Assembly: GCA_025331445.1 (NCBI GenBank)
Contig: JAIWNE010000014.1
Span: 124,001-188,000, forward strand
Direction of reading: 5' to 3'
DNA: 64,000 nt
From: Blakeslea trispora
Lineage: Eukaryota; Mucoromycota; Mucoromycetes; Mucorales; Choanephoraceae
Shown here: positions 21,529 to 32,609 of the stretch, in pieces
How the letters are laid out: each line of letters opens with the position of its first letter
Numbering within the stretch: the stretch's first letter is position 1
Notes under the pieces: model-generated
What the model was told of the DNA's origin: nothing
Seen by the model: only the letters and a program-made list of their open reading frames with translations
Database searches by the model: none
Made by a program: the position numbers and the translations under genes

Positions 21529-23046
21529 TTATTCATCTTCTTCAAAGTGACCTTCTTCTTCTTCCTCAGGCATGTCATCTTCTTCAAGATACTCTTCATC
21601 ATCCAAGAGCTCTTCATCAGCAGTGGCTTCTTGGTATTGTTGGTATTCAGAGACCAAATCATTCATGTTGGATTCAGCTTCAGTGAATTCCATTTCATCC
21701 ATGCCTTCACCAGTATACCAGTGCATAAAGGCCTTTCTTCTAAACATGGCTGTGAACTGTTCATTCACACGCTTGAATAACTCTTGGATGGCAGTAGAGT
21801 TACCAATGAAGGTACCAGACATCTTGAGACCAACAGGAGGGATATCACAGAGAGAAGTCTTGACACCGTTAGGAATCCATTCAACAAAGTAAGAAGAGTT
21901 CTTTTGTTGAACAGCCAACATTTGGTTCTCGACTTCTTTGGTAGACAAGCGACCACGGAAGATGGTAGCCACAGTCAAGTAACGACCATGACGAGGATCC
22001 GAGGCAGCCATCATGTTACGAGCATCGAACATTTGAGCAGTCAATTCGGGTACACTCAAGTTACGGTACTGTTGAGAGTTAAAGGCAGTCAAGGGAGCAA
22101 AGCCAACCATGAAGAAATGAAGACGAGGGAAGGGAACCATGTTGACAAACAGTTTACGTAAATCAGAGTTCAACTGACCAGGGAAACGCAAGCTGGTAGA
22201 GACACCCGACATGACAACAGAGACCAACTGGTTGAGGTCACCATAACCAGGGTTGGTCAACTTCAAGGTACGGAAACAGATATCGTAAAGGGCTTCATTG
22301 TCAATACAGAAGGTGGCATCACAGTTCTCAACCAACTGATGGACTGTCAAGACAGCATTGTAAGGTTCAACCACAGTATCAGAGACCTTGGGAGATGGTA
22401 CAACAGAATAAGTACACAACATACGATCAGGGTATTCTTCACGAATCTTGGAGAGCAAGAGGGAACCCATACCCGAACCAGTACCACCACCCAATGAGTG
22501 ACACAACTGGAAACCTTGCAAACAGTCGGTATGTTCTGCTTCCTTTCGGATGATGTCCAACACATTCTCTACCAACTCTGCTCCTTCTGTGTAGTAACCC
22601 TTGGCCCAAGAGTTACCAGCACCAGATTGACCAAAGATGAAATTGTCAGGACGATAGAGCTTACCATATTCACTACCACGAATGGCATCCATGGTAGCAG
22701 GCTCCAAGTCGACCAAGACAGCTCGGGGTACGTATTTACCAGTCGATCCTTCGTTGTAATAAACATTGATACGTTCTAATTGCAAATCATTGTCACCGGC
22801 GTAAGTACCAGTAGGGTCAATACCGTGTTCTTGACTGATGGTTTCCCAGAATTTTTGACCAATCTAAAGAACGACAGGTTTAGTTTTTTTTTATAATAGA
22901 AAAAAAAGGGGAGAAAAGGATTTGTTTTTTAGTTTACCTGGTTACCACATTGACCTATTTAAAAAAAAATAACGATAGTTTAGCTCAAGTCTAACTAAAT
23001 TTTTTTATGTTTATTTACCTGCTTGAACGTGAATGATTTCTCTCAT
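21529..23046 (-). CDS. Beta-tubulin, 459 aa
   Basis: GTP-binding subunit of microtubules. Exons 23046-23019, 22954-22938 (only 17 nt) and 22863-21529 join to [20 protein letters not shown], the canonical start, whose MREI also carries the autoregulation tetrapeptide. The GTP loop GGGTGSG and the C-terminal acidic tail ([12 protein letters not shown]) are present; the tail is somewhat longer than usual. Numbering from Met1, residue 167 is Tyr (codon 22408-22410) and residue 198 is Ala (codon 22315-22317) where most fungi have Phe and Glu; residue 200 is Phe as usual and 165 is Cys. Positions 167 and 198 are well-known benzimidazole-resistance sites, so natural insensitivity is expected. Other identity is high and the gene looks functional. 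Confidence 0.97.
22938..22954 (-). other. 17-nt microexon of beta-tubulin
   Basis: Encodes the rest of Gly10 to Gln15 (GQCGNQ). It is flanked by TTAAATAG on the acceptor side and GTAAAC on the donor side. Its removal would break the frame. Confidence 0.85.
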
Positions 23047-25632
23047 TGTTTAAGGGTATGTTATAATAAAGAAAAGGTTTGAAGGAAAGAGGGGTATATG
23101 GATTCAATAAAAAAAAAAAGGGTGAAGATTGAGAGAGAAGAAGAAGAGAAAAGAAAAAGAAAAACAGGAGTGAGCCTAAAATAATAAAAAACACGTTCTT
23201 GATGATGTTCTTTACATAAATACATGCACATTGGATAGATGGGCTGACTTTCAAATTAGTCTACTTTTTTCTTTCTTTCTTTCTTTCTTTTATTTACATG
23301 AAACACCAATACGCTTTATCTCTACCTGAACTCCGCCTTCGCTTTCTCCATTCTCACTCTTATTCTCTCTCTCTAACTCTCCCCCTTTGTTTTTGTCAAT
23401 GAAGCATGAGGTTGTTCCATGCTTTTATGTCATACATATAAAGTTAGTCGCTACTGTCCCACTGCGCTTTCCCCCCCCCTTACTTTCCTCTTTCATCATG
23501 TCACTCCTACAGTAAAAGAAAAAACACCCCCTTTCTTTCTAAACAACAACAACAAAACCATGCATGTATTCCTAAGGCCTCTTTTCTCTCTCTTTCTTTG
23601 TATATAGAGTGAGTGAGAAAAGTACAGGAGAATTCAAGTTTAACATGATGAATTCAGTTGAAGTTATAGATTGCGTCCATTGATGACGCAGAATTCCAGT
23701 TCAGAATTCAATTGTAACAACCCAACATTTCAATTAGATACTTGCTTTTGAGCTCAATTCCAATTCACAAGTAGATGCTTTTCATTAGTTGACCAAATTC
23801 AACAAAAACGCTCCAACAAATCATGTTTGCTTGTCAATCGCTTTTGAGAAAAAAGATCTTGCCTGACACCGCTTTAAAATGATTGAGAGTCAAACTATTG
23901 TACATGAATGGTAAAAGAGAGAATCCATGGTAGTCATATTTATGGAGAGCATGAAAGTCAAATGTATGTATGTATGTGTGTGTTATCATACAAAACAATG
24001 TGGTTTAAACGATAGAACATAATTCACAACCTGAATTTGATATGAATTAAAATTCCCCTCCCCCTCTTCCTTTCCATTTCTTTACAAATTCACTCAAGCA
24101 AGTTCAACAAAATCAGTCAAAGTGATTTGTTGCTACAATATGGATAACATTCAAATGTTAAATAAAGCTATTTACATTGAATATTGCTTTGTGGTCATAC
24201 AAGACGTTCAAGCCCAAAAGATTTCACGCACTGTAGGACTTTTAAAAAGGGGAAAATCACGGAGCTTGTTCCGAATTTTTCTTGCATGACGTACTCCCTC
24301 CTCTCTCTCTATCTCTCAACTGTTGCTTGAACAAAGAAATCTTAATTGATGATTGAAAATCAACAAAAACGGTTTTTCTTTTATGCTTCTAATGACTATA
24401 CAATAAAAAGAGAAAGTCAGTGAAATATCAATTCCTCCTTTTTTTTTAAAAAAAAAAGATTTATGATTGACTCCAGCAAAGAGTGTGTCGATTAGAAAGA
24501 GAAAGAAAAGGTACTACAGCCCCTCTAAAAATAGAGTGTATGATCACCAAATATCATGGTCTTTTGAATTTCAGGTTTTTTTTTTTTACTATTAGCAACA
24601 CTTTCTTTTATTTTTTATTCTTGACACAATTTCTATACCTCACTGCTAAAAGAGAGAAAACAGATCCAGCACAATAGGCGTAAATCATGTTATTTTGTCA
24701 TGTATTCAAAGTCGTCTGTTAATTTAAAGAATATGTTTACAATTCTATGTTTCGAGCGAGAACAATAAAGAAAAGAGCGTATAGAAATTTAATGACTTTA
24801 AGGATCATGGCTGATGATTGCGACAAGTGACATTTTGAGAAGGCTCTTGATGTATTGCTTTTGCCTGAGTTTGTCCTACTCATAGCATAGATTGCATTGA
24901 CTATGGTCTACATAAGCTTCGTTGATCTTCTTATACATAGTGCAACTCAATAGTTACTATTTAAATGTTGAAGAAAACAAAGGTCAAAGCTTGTTGCATC
25001 TTCTAGACAATGTATGATTGTGACGAAGGACTGTACAGACATTATAAGCACTATACACTGTGATTTGATACATCAAAAGTACTTGAAGCAATTCAGGTAC
25101 ACTCAAAGGGGGGGGACATTGAGCCAACAAGATTCACCAACAAGCGTGTCCAAAGCAATCTCTAGTTTTGTCTACTTTTGTAATGCCTATTTTTCAGGGT
25201 AACAGCATAGAGTTTCTCAGGTTCCACCAGCTAAACAATCTCCAAGAGACTCGAAGTTTTTTTTTTAGATAATGAGTTCATTGAGAATTTAAAAACCGCT
25301 GATTGGACCATTTCTTTTACGCTTTTCGACTTTTTCAAAATCCGCCATTTAGTGCATAATAAAAGCTTTAGCGTCTTTTATTAATTAAAAGAGACAACGA
25401 AAGAAAGAGAGTCTCTTATTTTAGGTAGTAAAACAATAAGGTTTTAATATTAAAAAAAGATTCAATAAAAGAATCGAGTTTTCTTTTTTTTTTTGCTCTG
25501 GATGTCTTTGTATTCCCCTATGTCTTAAATATTTATCCCCGTATAGTAAACACAAAAAAAAGGGTCTTTTTTTGAAAAAAGAAGGGGGTGTATATATTTA
25601 TTGAGTTATTTACAAAAAAATAAATGATCTAT
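23047..25632. other. Gene-poor spacer (about 2.6 kb)
   Basis: No coding region recognised; short frames are low-complexity. The first part, upstream of beta-tubulin, is pyrimidine/purine-rich with a C9 run at 23471-23479. A cluster of GAATTC/AATTCAA words sits at about 23629-23810. A TIR-like dispersed motif lies at 24516-24557, and a G7 run at 25108-25114. Confidence 0.5.
24516..24557 (+). repeat. Dispersed short repeat, copy B (TIR-like motif)
   Basis: Reads TACAGCCCCTCTAAAAATAG, then AGTGTATGATCACCAAATAT. It aligns to 1739-1778 with a few mismatches and a 2-bp gap. No internal gene adjoins it here. Confidence 0.4.
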
Positions 25633-27103
25633 TTACACAGACATGTCAAATGCTTGCATGGGTTCTAATGGTTGTTTTGTCTGTTTTGTTGTCTTTCTTC
25701 GACTATCACGAATACGTGCTGTAAAACTACTTGCTTTAGCACATACATTGGGTTTTCCAGCAAAGAACGACTGTGCTTGCATGGCAACCAACTTGTCCAC
25801 AATACCTAATACACCCTTATCTGAAGGTAAGCCTGGATGGGTCGTGTTGACGGACATGACATGCCAACCAGACACATTGGAAGCCATAGGTTCTAGCGCC
25901 GTTAATGAGACATTGAGATGATGATAGAGGTATTCAATTGCCTGGTGATGTTCAGGCTTCAACTGGTTTGGACGAAAGGAACTTGATTCTGGTCGGTTGT
26001 TGAGCAAATGAGGATAATCTGTCAAGAGAAACACGTTTGTATGGTTTTTCTGTTGGACTTGGTGAATCAAGTTCTTGGCGCAAGGCAGTAGATTCGAAAC
26101 AGGTTCTAGCCTCTCCATACGCCAATGGATAGCAACAAATGGTTTCAGCTGTTCAGCCATCTGATTGGCTGTCTGCGTCCAACGTGGATGATAAGAGAGA
26201 GGTATGGCAGCTTGAGGGTGATGCAAGAACATGTATCTAAATATAACCCTGATTTAGTATATAAATGTATAAAATGTTAGAGTGACACAAATTACCTTCG
26301 ATCATAGTAAAGATGAATGACATCGACAGGCTCATCTAGAGCAGATTCATGGTATCTTGCTTGATCACTCAACAGGCTGGTCATGATCTGATTGAGGTTG
26401 ATGTCCTTGGGTGGTCTGGCATGATCAAAGAACTGATAGTTAACAACAGGTCGTTGAGAGAAATCAAAGAGATCATGTAGACAGTTCTTGATTCGCTTTA
26501 GTAATTTTGACTTTTGAGATCCTTGAATATAGATCTCTTGTCCTGTAGGCACAAATGAGGCTTGATGACGTGCTTCAATCCATTCTTTAAACTTGTCCAT
26601 GGTGATGTATTTGAAATGGTGAGCATGGTCTTCAAGCCATTGTGGGTCATAATAAAAATCAAATGGATAAGGCAGACAAGCACCTAGATGGGATTGATAT
26701 ACATTGGGCAAGACAATCGTTCGGTTCAGTTGGCCTGCCAAAAAGGCCAGTTGTCTGAAATGCATTTGTGCTTTGGACTCTAAGAGCAATAATAAAGCTT
26801 GTTAATCATCAAAAGAATGAATGTCTATTTCTTGTTTATACCTTGTTCAGTAATAGCTACAGGCAAGATGAAACGACATTGGTCTTGACCACAAAAGGCT
26901 CTATCGATATGTTTGACATCTCGGTAGGTTTGAGTCTTATCCGAAGAAGATGAAGGCCATCGGTAACTGTATTTGACTCTGTTCGGATAGACATATGGGA
27001 TGTTGGGTTCTGCTTCGGTCCGAGTTGAATACATAAAGAAGGGTATCAGACAACAGACAAACACAGTCAATCCTATAACATAGTGTTTCATATGAAAAGA
27101 CAT
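25633..27103 (-). CDS. O-fucosyltransferase-like type II membrane protein, 449 aa
   Basis: Three minus-strand exons, 27103-26842, 26779-26296 and 26236-25633, join in frame. A single hydrophobic anchor near the start (YVIGLTVFVCCLIPFFMY) followed by a luminal domain gives a Golgi/ER type II topology. The luminal part has a Phe/Tyr-rich LPYPFDFYYDPQW, a conserved-looking PFVAIHWRMERL (compare the HWR motif of GDP-fucose O-fucosyltransferases), VFLLTDYP, and a late GIVDKLVAMQAQSFFAG resembling the family's donor-site region. N-glycosylation sequons (NHT, NVS, NTT) occur. The family call rests on these motifs; the substrate protein and even the donor sugar are unproven. Starting at the second Met (27091) would also keep the anchor. 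Confidence 0.65.
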
Positions 27104-28752
27104 GATAAGGGCGAATGAAAGAGAAAGAGAAAGAAAAAAGAGAGAAATAGTTTAAAAAAACAAAGGGATCTACGACTATGACGATCTTCTTTATGATCAA
27201 TTTTTAGCGTGTCTGACTTCATTTATACCAATTTTCAGATTCCTTGGCATATCCAGTTTATTTACACCATTTATAGAAATTGATTTTCTTTACCTTTCGT
27301 CTCCCCCCCCTTCTGTTTTAAGAACTTGTTTCTCTAAAAACAGATGTGTTTGTCATCCCGAAACCAATACTCCCTATTATTTAACCTTCAAACAAGCATC
27401 TCTTCCATAAACTGGTTGTCAAGAAATAAGGCTCTAAAGATGTGTGTTGTAAAGACATGTTTCATCTCTTTTGGTAACGGATAATCAAATTCAAGTACAG
27501 TCGCTTAACTCCCTCTTTTCTCTTTGCCTTTTGGGTAAAATGATTAGGTAAAAAAAAAAAAAAGGACAGATTGTCATTCTTTAAAACTCAATAGACTTGT
27601 GCAATGGGTTGAATCCAAAGTTTTAATTATTTAAGTGAATGATATGCTAGGCTATTTAGCGGCAAAATACAAACAGTTACTCCCCTCTTTTCCTGCTCTC
27701 TTTTTCTTGTTTGATTATCCACTGTGATGAGGATAATAGGCATTGCCACTCTGTAAAATCATGCTGTTGCACGATCACTGTAACCCCACTACAGATTTCT
27801 CAATCAGCTATTTGGTGACCAAGAGAGGAGTAACCTTGTGGTACTTTTGCATAAATTAATTTTTTTGGGGGAAGGATTTTTATTTTCAACGCAGATAATA
27901 TTAAACATCACTTTACAAAGCAACATCTTTTTATGTCTTGTATCGAATCATATTGGTAAGCAATTACAAACTATAGATTCTAAATTCAAGCAGAGTTTTT
28001 CATCTCTAAAAAAAAAAAAAACTTCTTGGTGTAATTAGCATTCAACTGTCATTCTTTAATATTGTATGTAATTCTTATCTTGGGCAAATTTACTTTAGAT
28101 ATAAGCTGAATTTCATTTGATATTATGAATTGCTTTACAGGGTATTTCTTGGCTTGTTTACTGTCTAAAAAAGGGAAAATTTTCTATTTTCTGATATCCA
28201 GAAAAACTCATTATAAAATACCACTTTCCCTCCTTCTCTGTAATCAATTGATAGCTTGGTTGACTTTTGCTCAAATTCAATATTTATATATATATTGAAT
28301 AACAGAAAAAAAAATAGACAGAGAATCTTTAAGGAATAATGCTTAACCATCATTTACAACAAAACTGACCGAGTCTTGAGAATATTGAATGGTTTTGGAC
28401 TATAGAAAGTGAATATTCCTCCTAAATGTCCTTTTTTTTTTTTTCCTTTTTGACTCAATCATGAGTATTGGTTTACATGATTTCAAATCCAAATAAGCAA
28501 TGGATTGCAATGGATTGCTTGGTACTCGAAGGAGTAGTTGAATGGTAGTCAGTAAAGCATAGAAACAATACTTTATTAAAATAAAAAAGGGAGGTCAGTA
28601 CTTTCAAAAAAGAGAGAGAGAGAAAAAGGAGAGGAAGAATCATTCAGTGATGAGTTATGTTGGTTGACAATTTCATACAAAGTCACGTTTAAACTGATAA
28701 AACTTGGGTGGGGGAGTTTTTTCTTTTCTTTTTTTTTTTTTCTTTAGCATAT
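27104..28752. other. Gene-poor spacer (about 1.65 kb)
   Basis: AT-rich. No coding signal; a C8 run lies at 27303-27310. A T-rich stretch at about 28724-28745 precedes the COX16 start. Confidence 0.5.
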
Positions 28753-29202
28753 ATGGTGAAATTCGACAAGAAGCCTTATGGGCACAACAGCACATTTGAC
28801 CCTTTAATAAACAAAGCTAAACAAAGACCTTTCTTGTTTTTTGGTCTTCCTTTTATTACTGTCATGGTAGTTGGATCGTTTGGACTCGCTCAACTGACAC
28901 AGACGAAATACGATCACCGTGACAGAAGACATACAGCGGTAAAAAGAAAAAAAAAAAAAGAAAAGAAAAGAGTACGTTATGTATTCTAACAAACAAGCCA
29001 AATAGGTGGCAAAGGAAGAAGCATTGGGCATGGATAAAAGTAGAAGAAAGTTGAGTTTACAAGAAGAATATTTCGTAAAGTTGTTCAAATCTCTACATGT
29101 CAAAACACAACTCATCCTTTTCTTTTATAGCGATTACAAGCAAAGACAGAAGATGAATGGGATCAAGTGCGTATTCATCGACCTCAACAAAAAAAGCCCT
29201 AA
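28753..29202 (+). CDS. COX16: Cytochrome c oxidase assembly protein COX16, 108 aa
   Basis: Inner mitochondrial membrane factor that helps assemble cytochrome c oxidase. Three exons, 28753-28938, 29006-29074 and 29131-29202, join without phase change to a small protein. It has a short polar N-terminus (MVKFDKKPYGHNSTFDPL), one membrane helix (FLFFGLPFITVMVVGSFGLA), then TQTKYDHRDRR and VAKEEALGMDKSRRKLSLQE. The ending is EYFRLQAKTEDEWDQVRIHR and PQQKKP. The FG-PF-x3-V-GSF-L-x4-TQ-x-KY pattern and the LQEEYF...EWDQVRI.RP C-terminus are those of COX16. The gene is easy to miss because each exon is short. It is convergent with the SH3 gene (stops 95 bp apart). Confidence 0.9.
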
Positions 29203-29296
29203 GTTTTGATACCATAAATTTTTTAAATTGTTTTATATTTACAACAACAACAACAAAAATTCAAATCTACATAAATAAAAAACTCTTTCGCTTTAA

Positions 29297-30724
29297 TTAT
29301 CTTGATTCAACATCATTGGATTCTTGTTGCTTAGAAACACGATGATTTTTTCGGTGCATTTCATAGGTCTCGATCAAGGCAGGTTCAGGTTGAGGTAATT
29401 GAAGGTCAAAGAAGGGTGTATAATGAGTAGGTGAGGTAGGTGAATCACTTTCTCGGTAATCGTAATTGGATCGCATGATACTAGCTGTTCTTCTGGGTAT
29501 ACCCTGTTGCATATTAGGAATTGGCTTGAGTGTTTCTTCTACAGGATCTGTGGCTGGCAATAGCAGTTGTTCCAGCAACTCTTCAGGTGCAGGTGCCACA
29601 CAGACAACAGGAAACACACCTTTCAGACCTGTTGTCACATTAAACCCTAATGCCCATCCATCATCAAAATTCATGGCCACACAGACAATATCGCCTATAT
29701 GAAGACCCAGCTCATCCCCCATCTGAGGTGGATAAGGATGTTTGACTTGATAGAATTCTTCTAATAGGGGTTGTGGTGCTGGTGGTTGGATAAGTGGTGT
29801 GGTAGCAATAGGAGGTGTTGAATAAGATTGAGATGAAAGAGATGGATAGGATGTGTTTTCTTGTCCCATCAACTGCTTTGAGGTGATCCCACTCTCATTT
29901 GTGTTCTTCATCATCGTAAATCGACCAAACCCATCCTTTTCTTTATCTGTCTTTCGCCTACGCCACCACCGAGTATAGAGAAAGTAAACAAGGGTACTCA
30001 CCATGGCTAGACCAGCCAGTGAACCGAATGTGATACCAAGAATGGCTGATATTGACATGTTCTCACAGCCTGCGACAGCCTGACAACAACTATCGACTTC
30101 ACTGTGACTAAAGCAATAAGCACAGGCATCTTGGTGATCATCAAATCCACATTCCGGTTCATTGGCTAATCCGATAATGCAGTTATAAGTGCCATTGAGT
30201 CCAGTCCAATATTGACATGATGAGTTCAAATTGAGGACTTGGTCGGCTCGTTCTATTTGGTTGGGGCACATATTGAGGTTATTGGAGGTGATGCTGTCGA
30301 GATTGGCAACATAGTCAAAACAGGTGGTCTGACAGAGTGGAGGAGGGTTTAGGTTGTGTTGATAATTACAAGGCAAGGAACTGATACTATCCTGAATCAG
30401 TGTGGCGCACATATAGGTAAGTGAATAACGTGCGTAGGGTATTGAGGTAGAGGCGATGGCTTTATTGTTGCTGCAGCCTAAGGGAGCGAGATAGAGATCG
30501 GATGAATGGGCATAGTGGATTAATGCTGAATCAAACGATTGAATATCAGTCACATTGGTCAAAAAAGGGTATCTGTTCTGGTTGCCAGTGATACTGATAT
30601 AAAAGTTTTGAAATGCTGGACAGGCAGTAGAGCCATTGAGTGAAAAGCACGTTGTGGAGGTATCTTGTGCGTTACTGACGATGGCAAAGACTACAAGGCC
30701 AAGTGATGTTGTGATTGTCCTCAT
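29297..30724 (-). CDS. Single-pass membrane protein with cytoplasmic SH3 domain, 475 aa
   Basis: Single exon. A signal peptide (about residues 1-19, ending VSNAQ) precedes a Cys-rich, N-glycosylatable ectodomain (about 20-225; CAYCFSHSEVDSCCQAVAGC near its end). A transmembrane helix (about 226-250) is followed by an abrupt basic stop-transfer RWWRRRK. The cytoplasmic tail contains a Pro/Ser-rich linker and an SH3 domain at about 324-378 (YQVKHPYPPQMGDELGLHIG, then DDGWALGFN and GVFPVVCV), with the ALYDY-, DDGW- and P-loop signatures visible. The layout suggests a surface sensor or scaffold linked to actin/polarity or MAPK signalling, but the ectodomain is not recognised. Confidence 0.8.
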   Translation of the reverse strand: MRTITTSLGLVVFAIVSNAQDTSTTCFSLNGSTACPAFQNFYISITGNQNRYPFLTNVTDIQSFDSALIHYAHSSDLYLAPLGCSNNKAIASTSIPYARYSLTYMCATLIQDSISSLPCNYQHNLNPPPLCQTTCFDYVANLDSITSNNLNMCPNQIERADQVLNLNSSCQYWTGLNGTYNCIIGLANEPECGFDDHQDACAYCFSHSEVDSCCQAVAGCENMSISAILGITFGSLAGLAMVSTLVYFLYTRWWRRRKTDKEKDGFGRFTMMKNTNESGITSKQLMGQENTSYPSLSSQSYSTPPIATTPLIQPPAPQPLLEEFYQVKHPYPPQMGDELGLHIGDIVCVAMNFDDGWALGFNVTTGLKGVFPVVCVAPAPEELLEQLLLPATDPVEETLKPIPNMQQGIPRRTASIMRSNYDYRESDSPTSPTHYTPFFDLQLPQPEPALIETYEMHRKNHRVSKQQESNDVESR

Positions 30725-32609
30725 CTGAAAGTTATGTTATCTTTCTCCTCTCTCCTCTCTTTCTTATTATTATTATTTTTTGCTTGTGGATTTGTGTATA
30801 GAAAAAAAGAGAGAAAAAAAAAAGGTACGGAGGGTATATGCTTAAATAGACTCTTTTTTTTTCTTCTTTTTTTTTGGATACTATATAAAAGAAAAGAAGA
30901 AAAGAAAGAGAGAATATACAGTAAAAAAAAACTAAAAAACTAGAAAAAAAGGCTTTTTTTTTTTTTTTATCTGAGACTTGGCTGAAAATTACCTTTTAGA
31001 CAATTCAACCCTATCGGTGATTGATTTTCTAAAGCCTTTTTTTTTCTTGCTCTTTATTCACTCACACACACACAATTCACTTGGACCTATCTCCTCCTTT
31101 TGATAAACTGTATAGGGAGTGAAACGCTCTTTTTGATTAATAAGAAAACACAAAAGCAAAAATATTTCAAATTGATATACATTGAAATATAAAAAAAGAT
31201 ACCATTTTAGGAAAGACACTCTTTTTTTTTGTTTGGCTGTTGAAAAAGGGCTGATCTGTAACCATAACAACCATTCATGGCATTAAAATAAGATGTACTT
31301 TGTTTAAGAAGTCAAACAATGAATTACAATGTAGTGATTTATTAGTCATTGTTACCTCTTTATGTTGACTAAAATGATAGTCTTGTTTTTAATAACAATA
31401 AAAAAAAAAAAGAGTGTTGCACTGTATTCTTAATAACAGTGTCACACAAATCCTAAAACATTGCTCTTGTTTATTGTATTCTCTAGATCAGAGAAGATAG
31501 CTCAAGCGTCATTGAGGTTATTTCTGTTGGCATGAAATGGCTCTCATCATACCAATAGGCTGAATAGCATTCAATGGACTCATTGGATCTTATCATTGGA
31601 ATTTAATGATATTTACGCTATAATTTCAAATTGTTACATCCCATGTGTACTTGATGTCAATGAAAATAAAAAGGGCTCTACTCATTCTATTTTTAGAATA
31701 AAAGGTCTATTCTGGCTGTCATTCAATCTAAATATAGACATGTGTTATCCTACATTGGTTCAAGTTTTATCACTGAACAAGAAGAAAAAAAAATGATGGA
31801 TTTGTTTCATTAAATAAGAAACTTGAAAAGAATTCAAGCAAAAACTCTAAGCCAGAGAAAAAAAAGTGTTTCTTTTAAGAATAAACTAGGCTAAGCGTCT
31901 GATTCTCAATTTTGATCAGCACATTCATCCTGCGCCTCATCACAACCCGATCAAATGTATCCATTTGCCACAGTTCGGTATCATCTTTTCTTGACTCGGT
32001 TACTTGTTTATCAGAAAGTGTACAGCTGTATAGAATAGGCAGTGTATGTTCTTCTTTTATAAAGCAAAAGAACAAGGCATACATTAGCTATCGGTCCTAT
32101 CTTGTTTAGTGATAAAATAAAAGGAGATTGATAGCCATGTTGAATACAGAGTGTGGACAAACAACAAGAGAAAAGAGAGAGTTGAGGGCAACAGTTGAAA
32201 CATACAGAAACTATACAAGAGGAAACAAGGCAGAATCACATCAAGCTCACGTATTTCTATGAAATTAGAGAGAGTATAGGCTGTAGTCTACACAGTAGTG
32301 CTTAAAAGAAAAAATGACCCATTTTGACGATAAAAACCAAATGTATTCCTGTCTTTTTTTTTTTTCTCTCTCTCTATATACATGCCATTTAAGTAACAGC
32401 AAAGAAAAAACTCTTGTATTTATCTCTTTATTTGCAGCCATATAAAATCAACTTGAAAACTGTAACTTGGCCAATCAACATATCCAAGGAGTGTGTCCCT
32501 AGTATCTAAATAAGGCAAGTGCTTTTAAAAACTTCCTTTCCTCCCCCCCCCTTTTCTCTATCTCCCGCTCTCTCTCTTTCTTTCTTCTTTCTCCCTTATA
32601 GATAAACTA
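30725..32609. other. Gene-poor spacer (about 1.9 kb)
   Basis: No gene recognised. A 69-codon minus frame at 31875-32084 has mixed composition but no domain, start context or splice structure. A C9 run at 32543-32551 and CT-rich sequence lead into the NudE-like gene. Confidence 0.45.
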
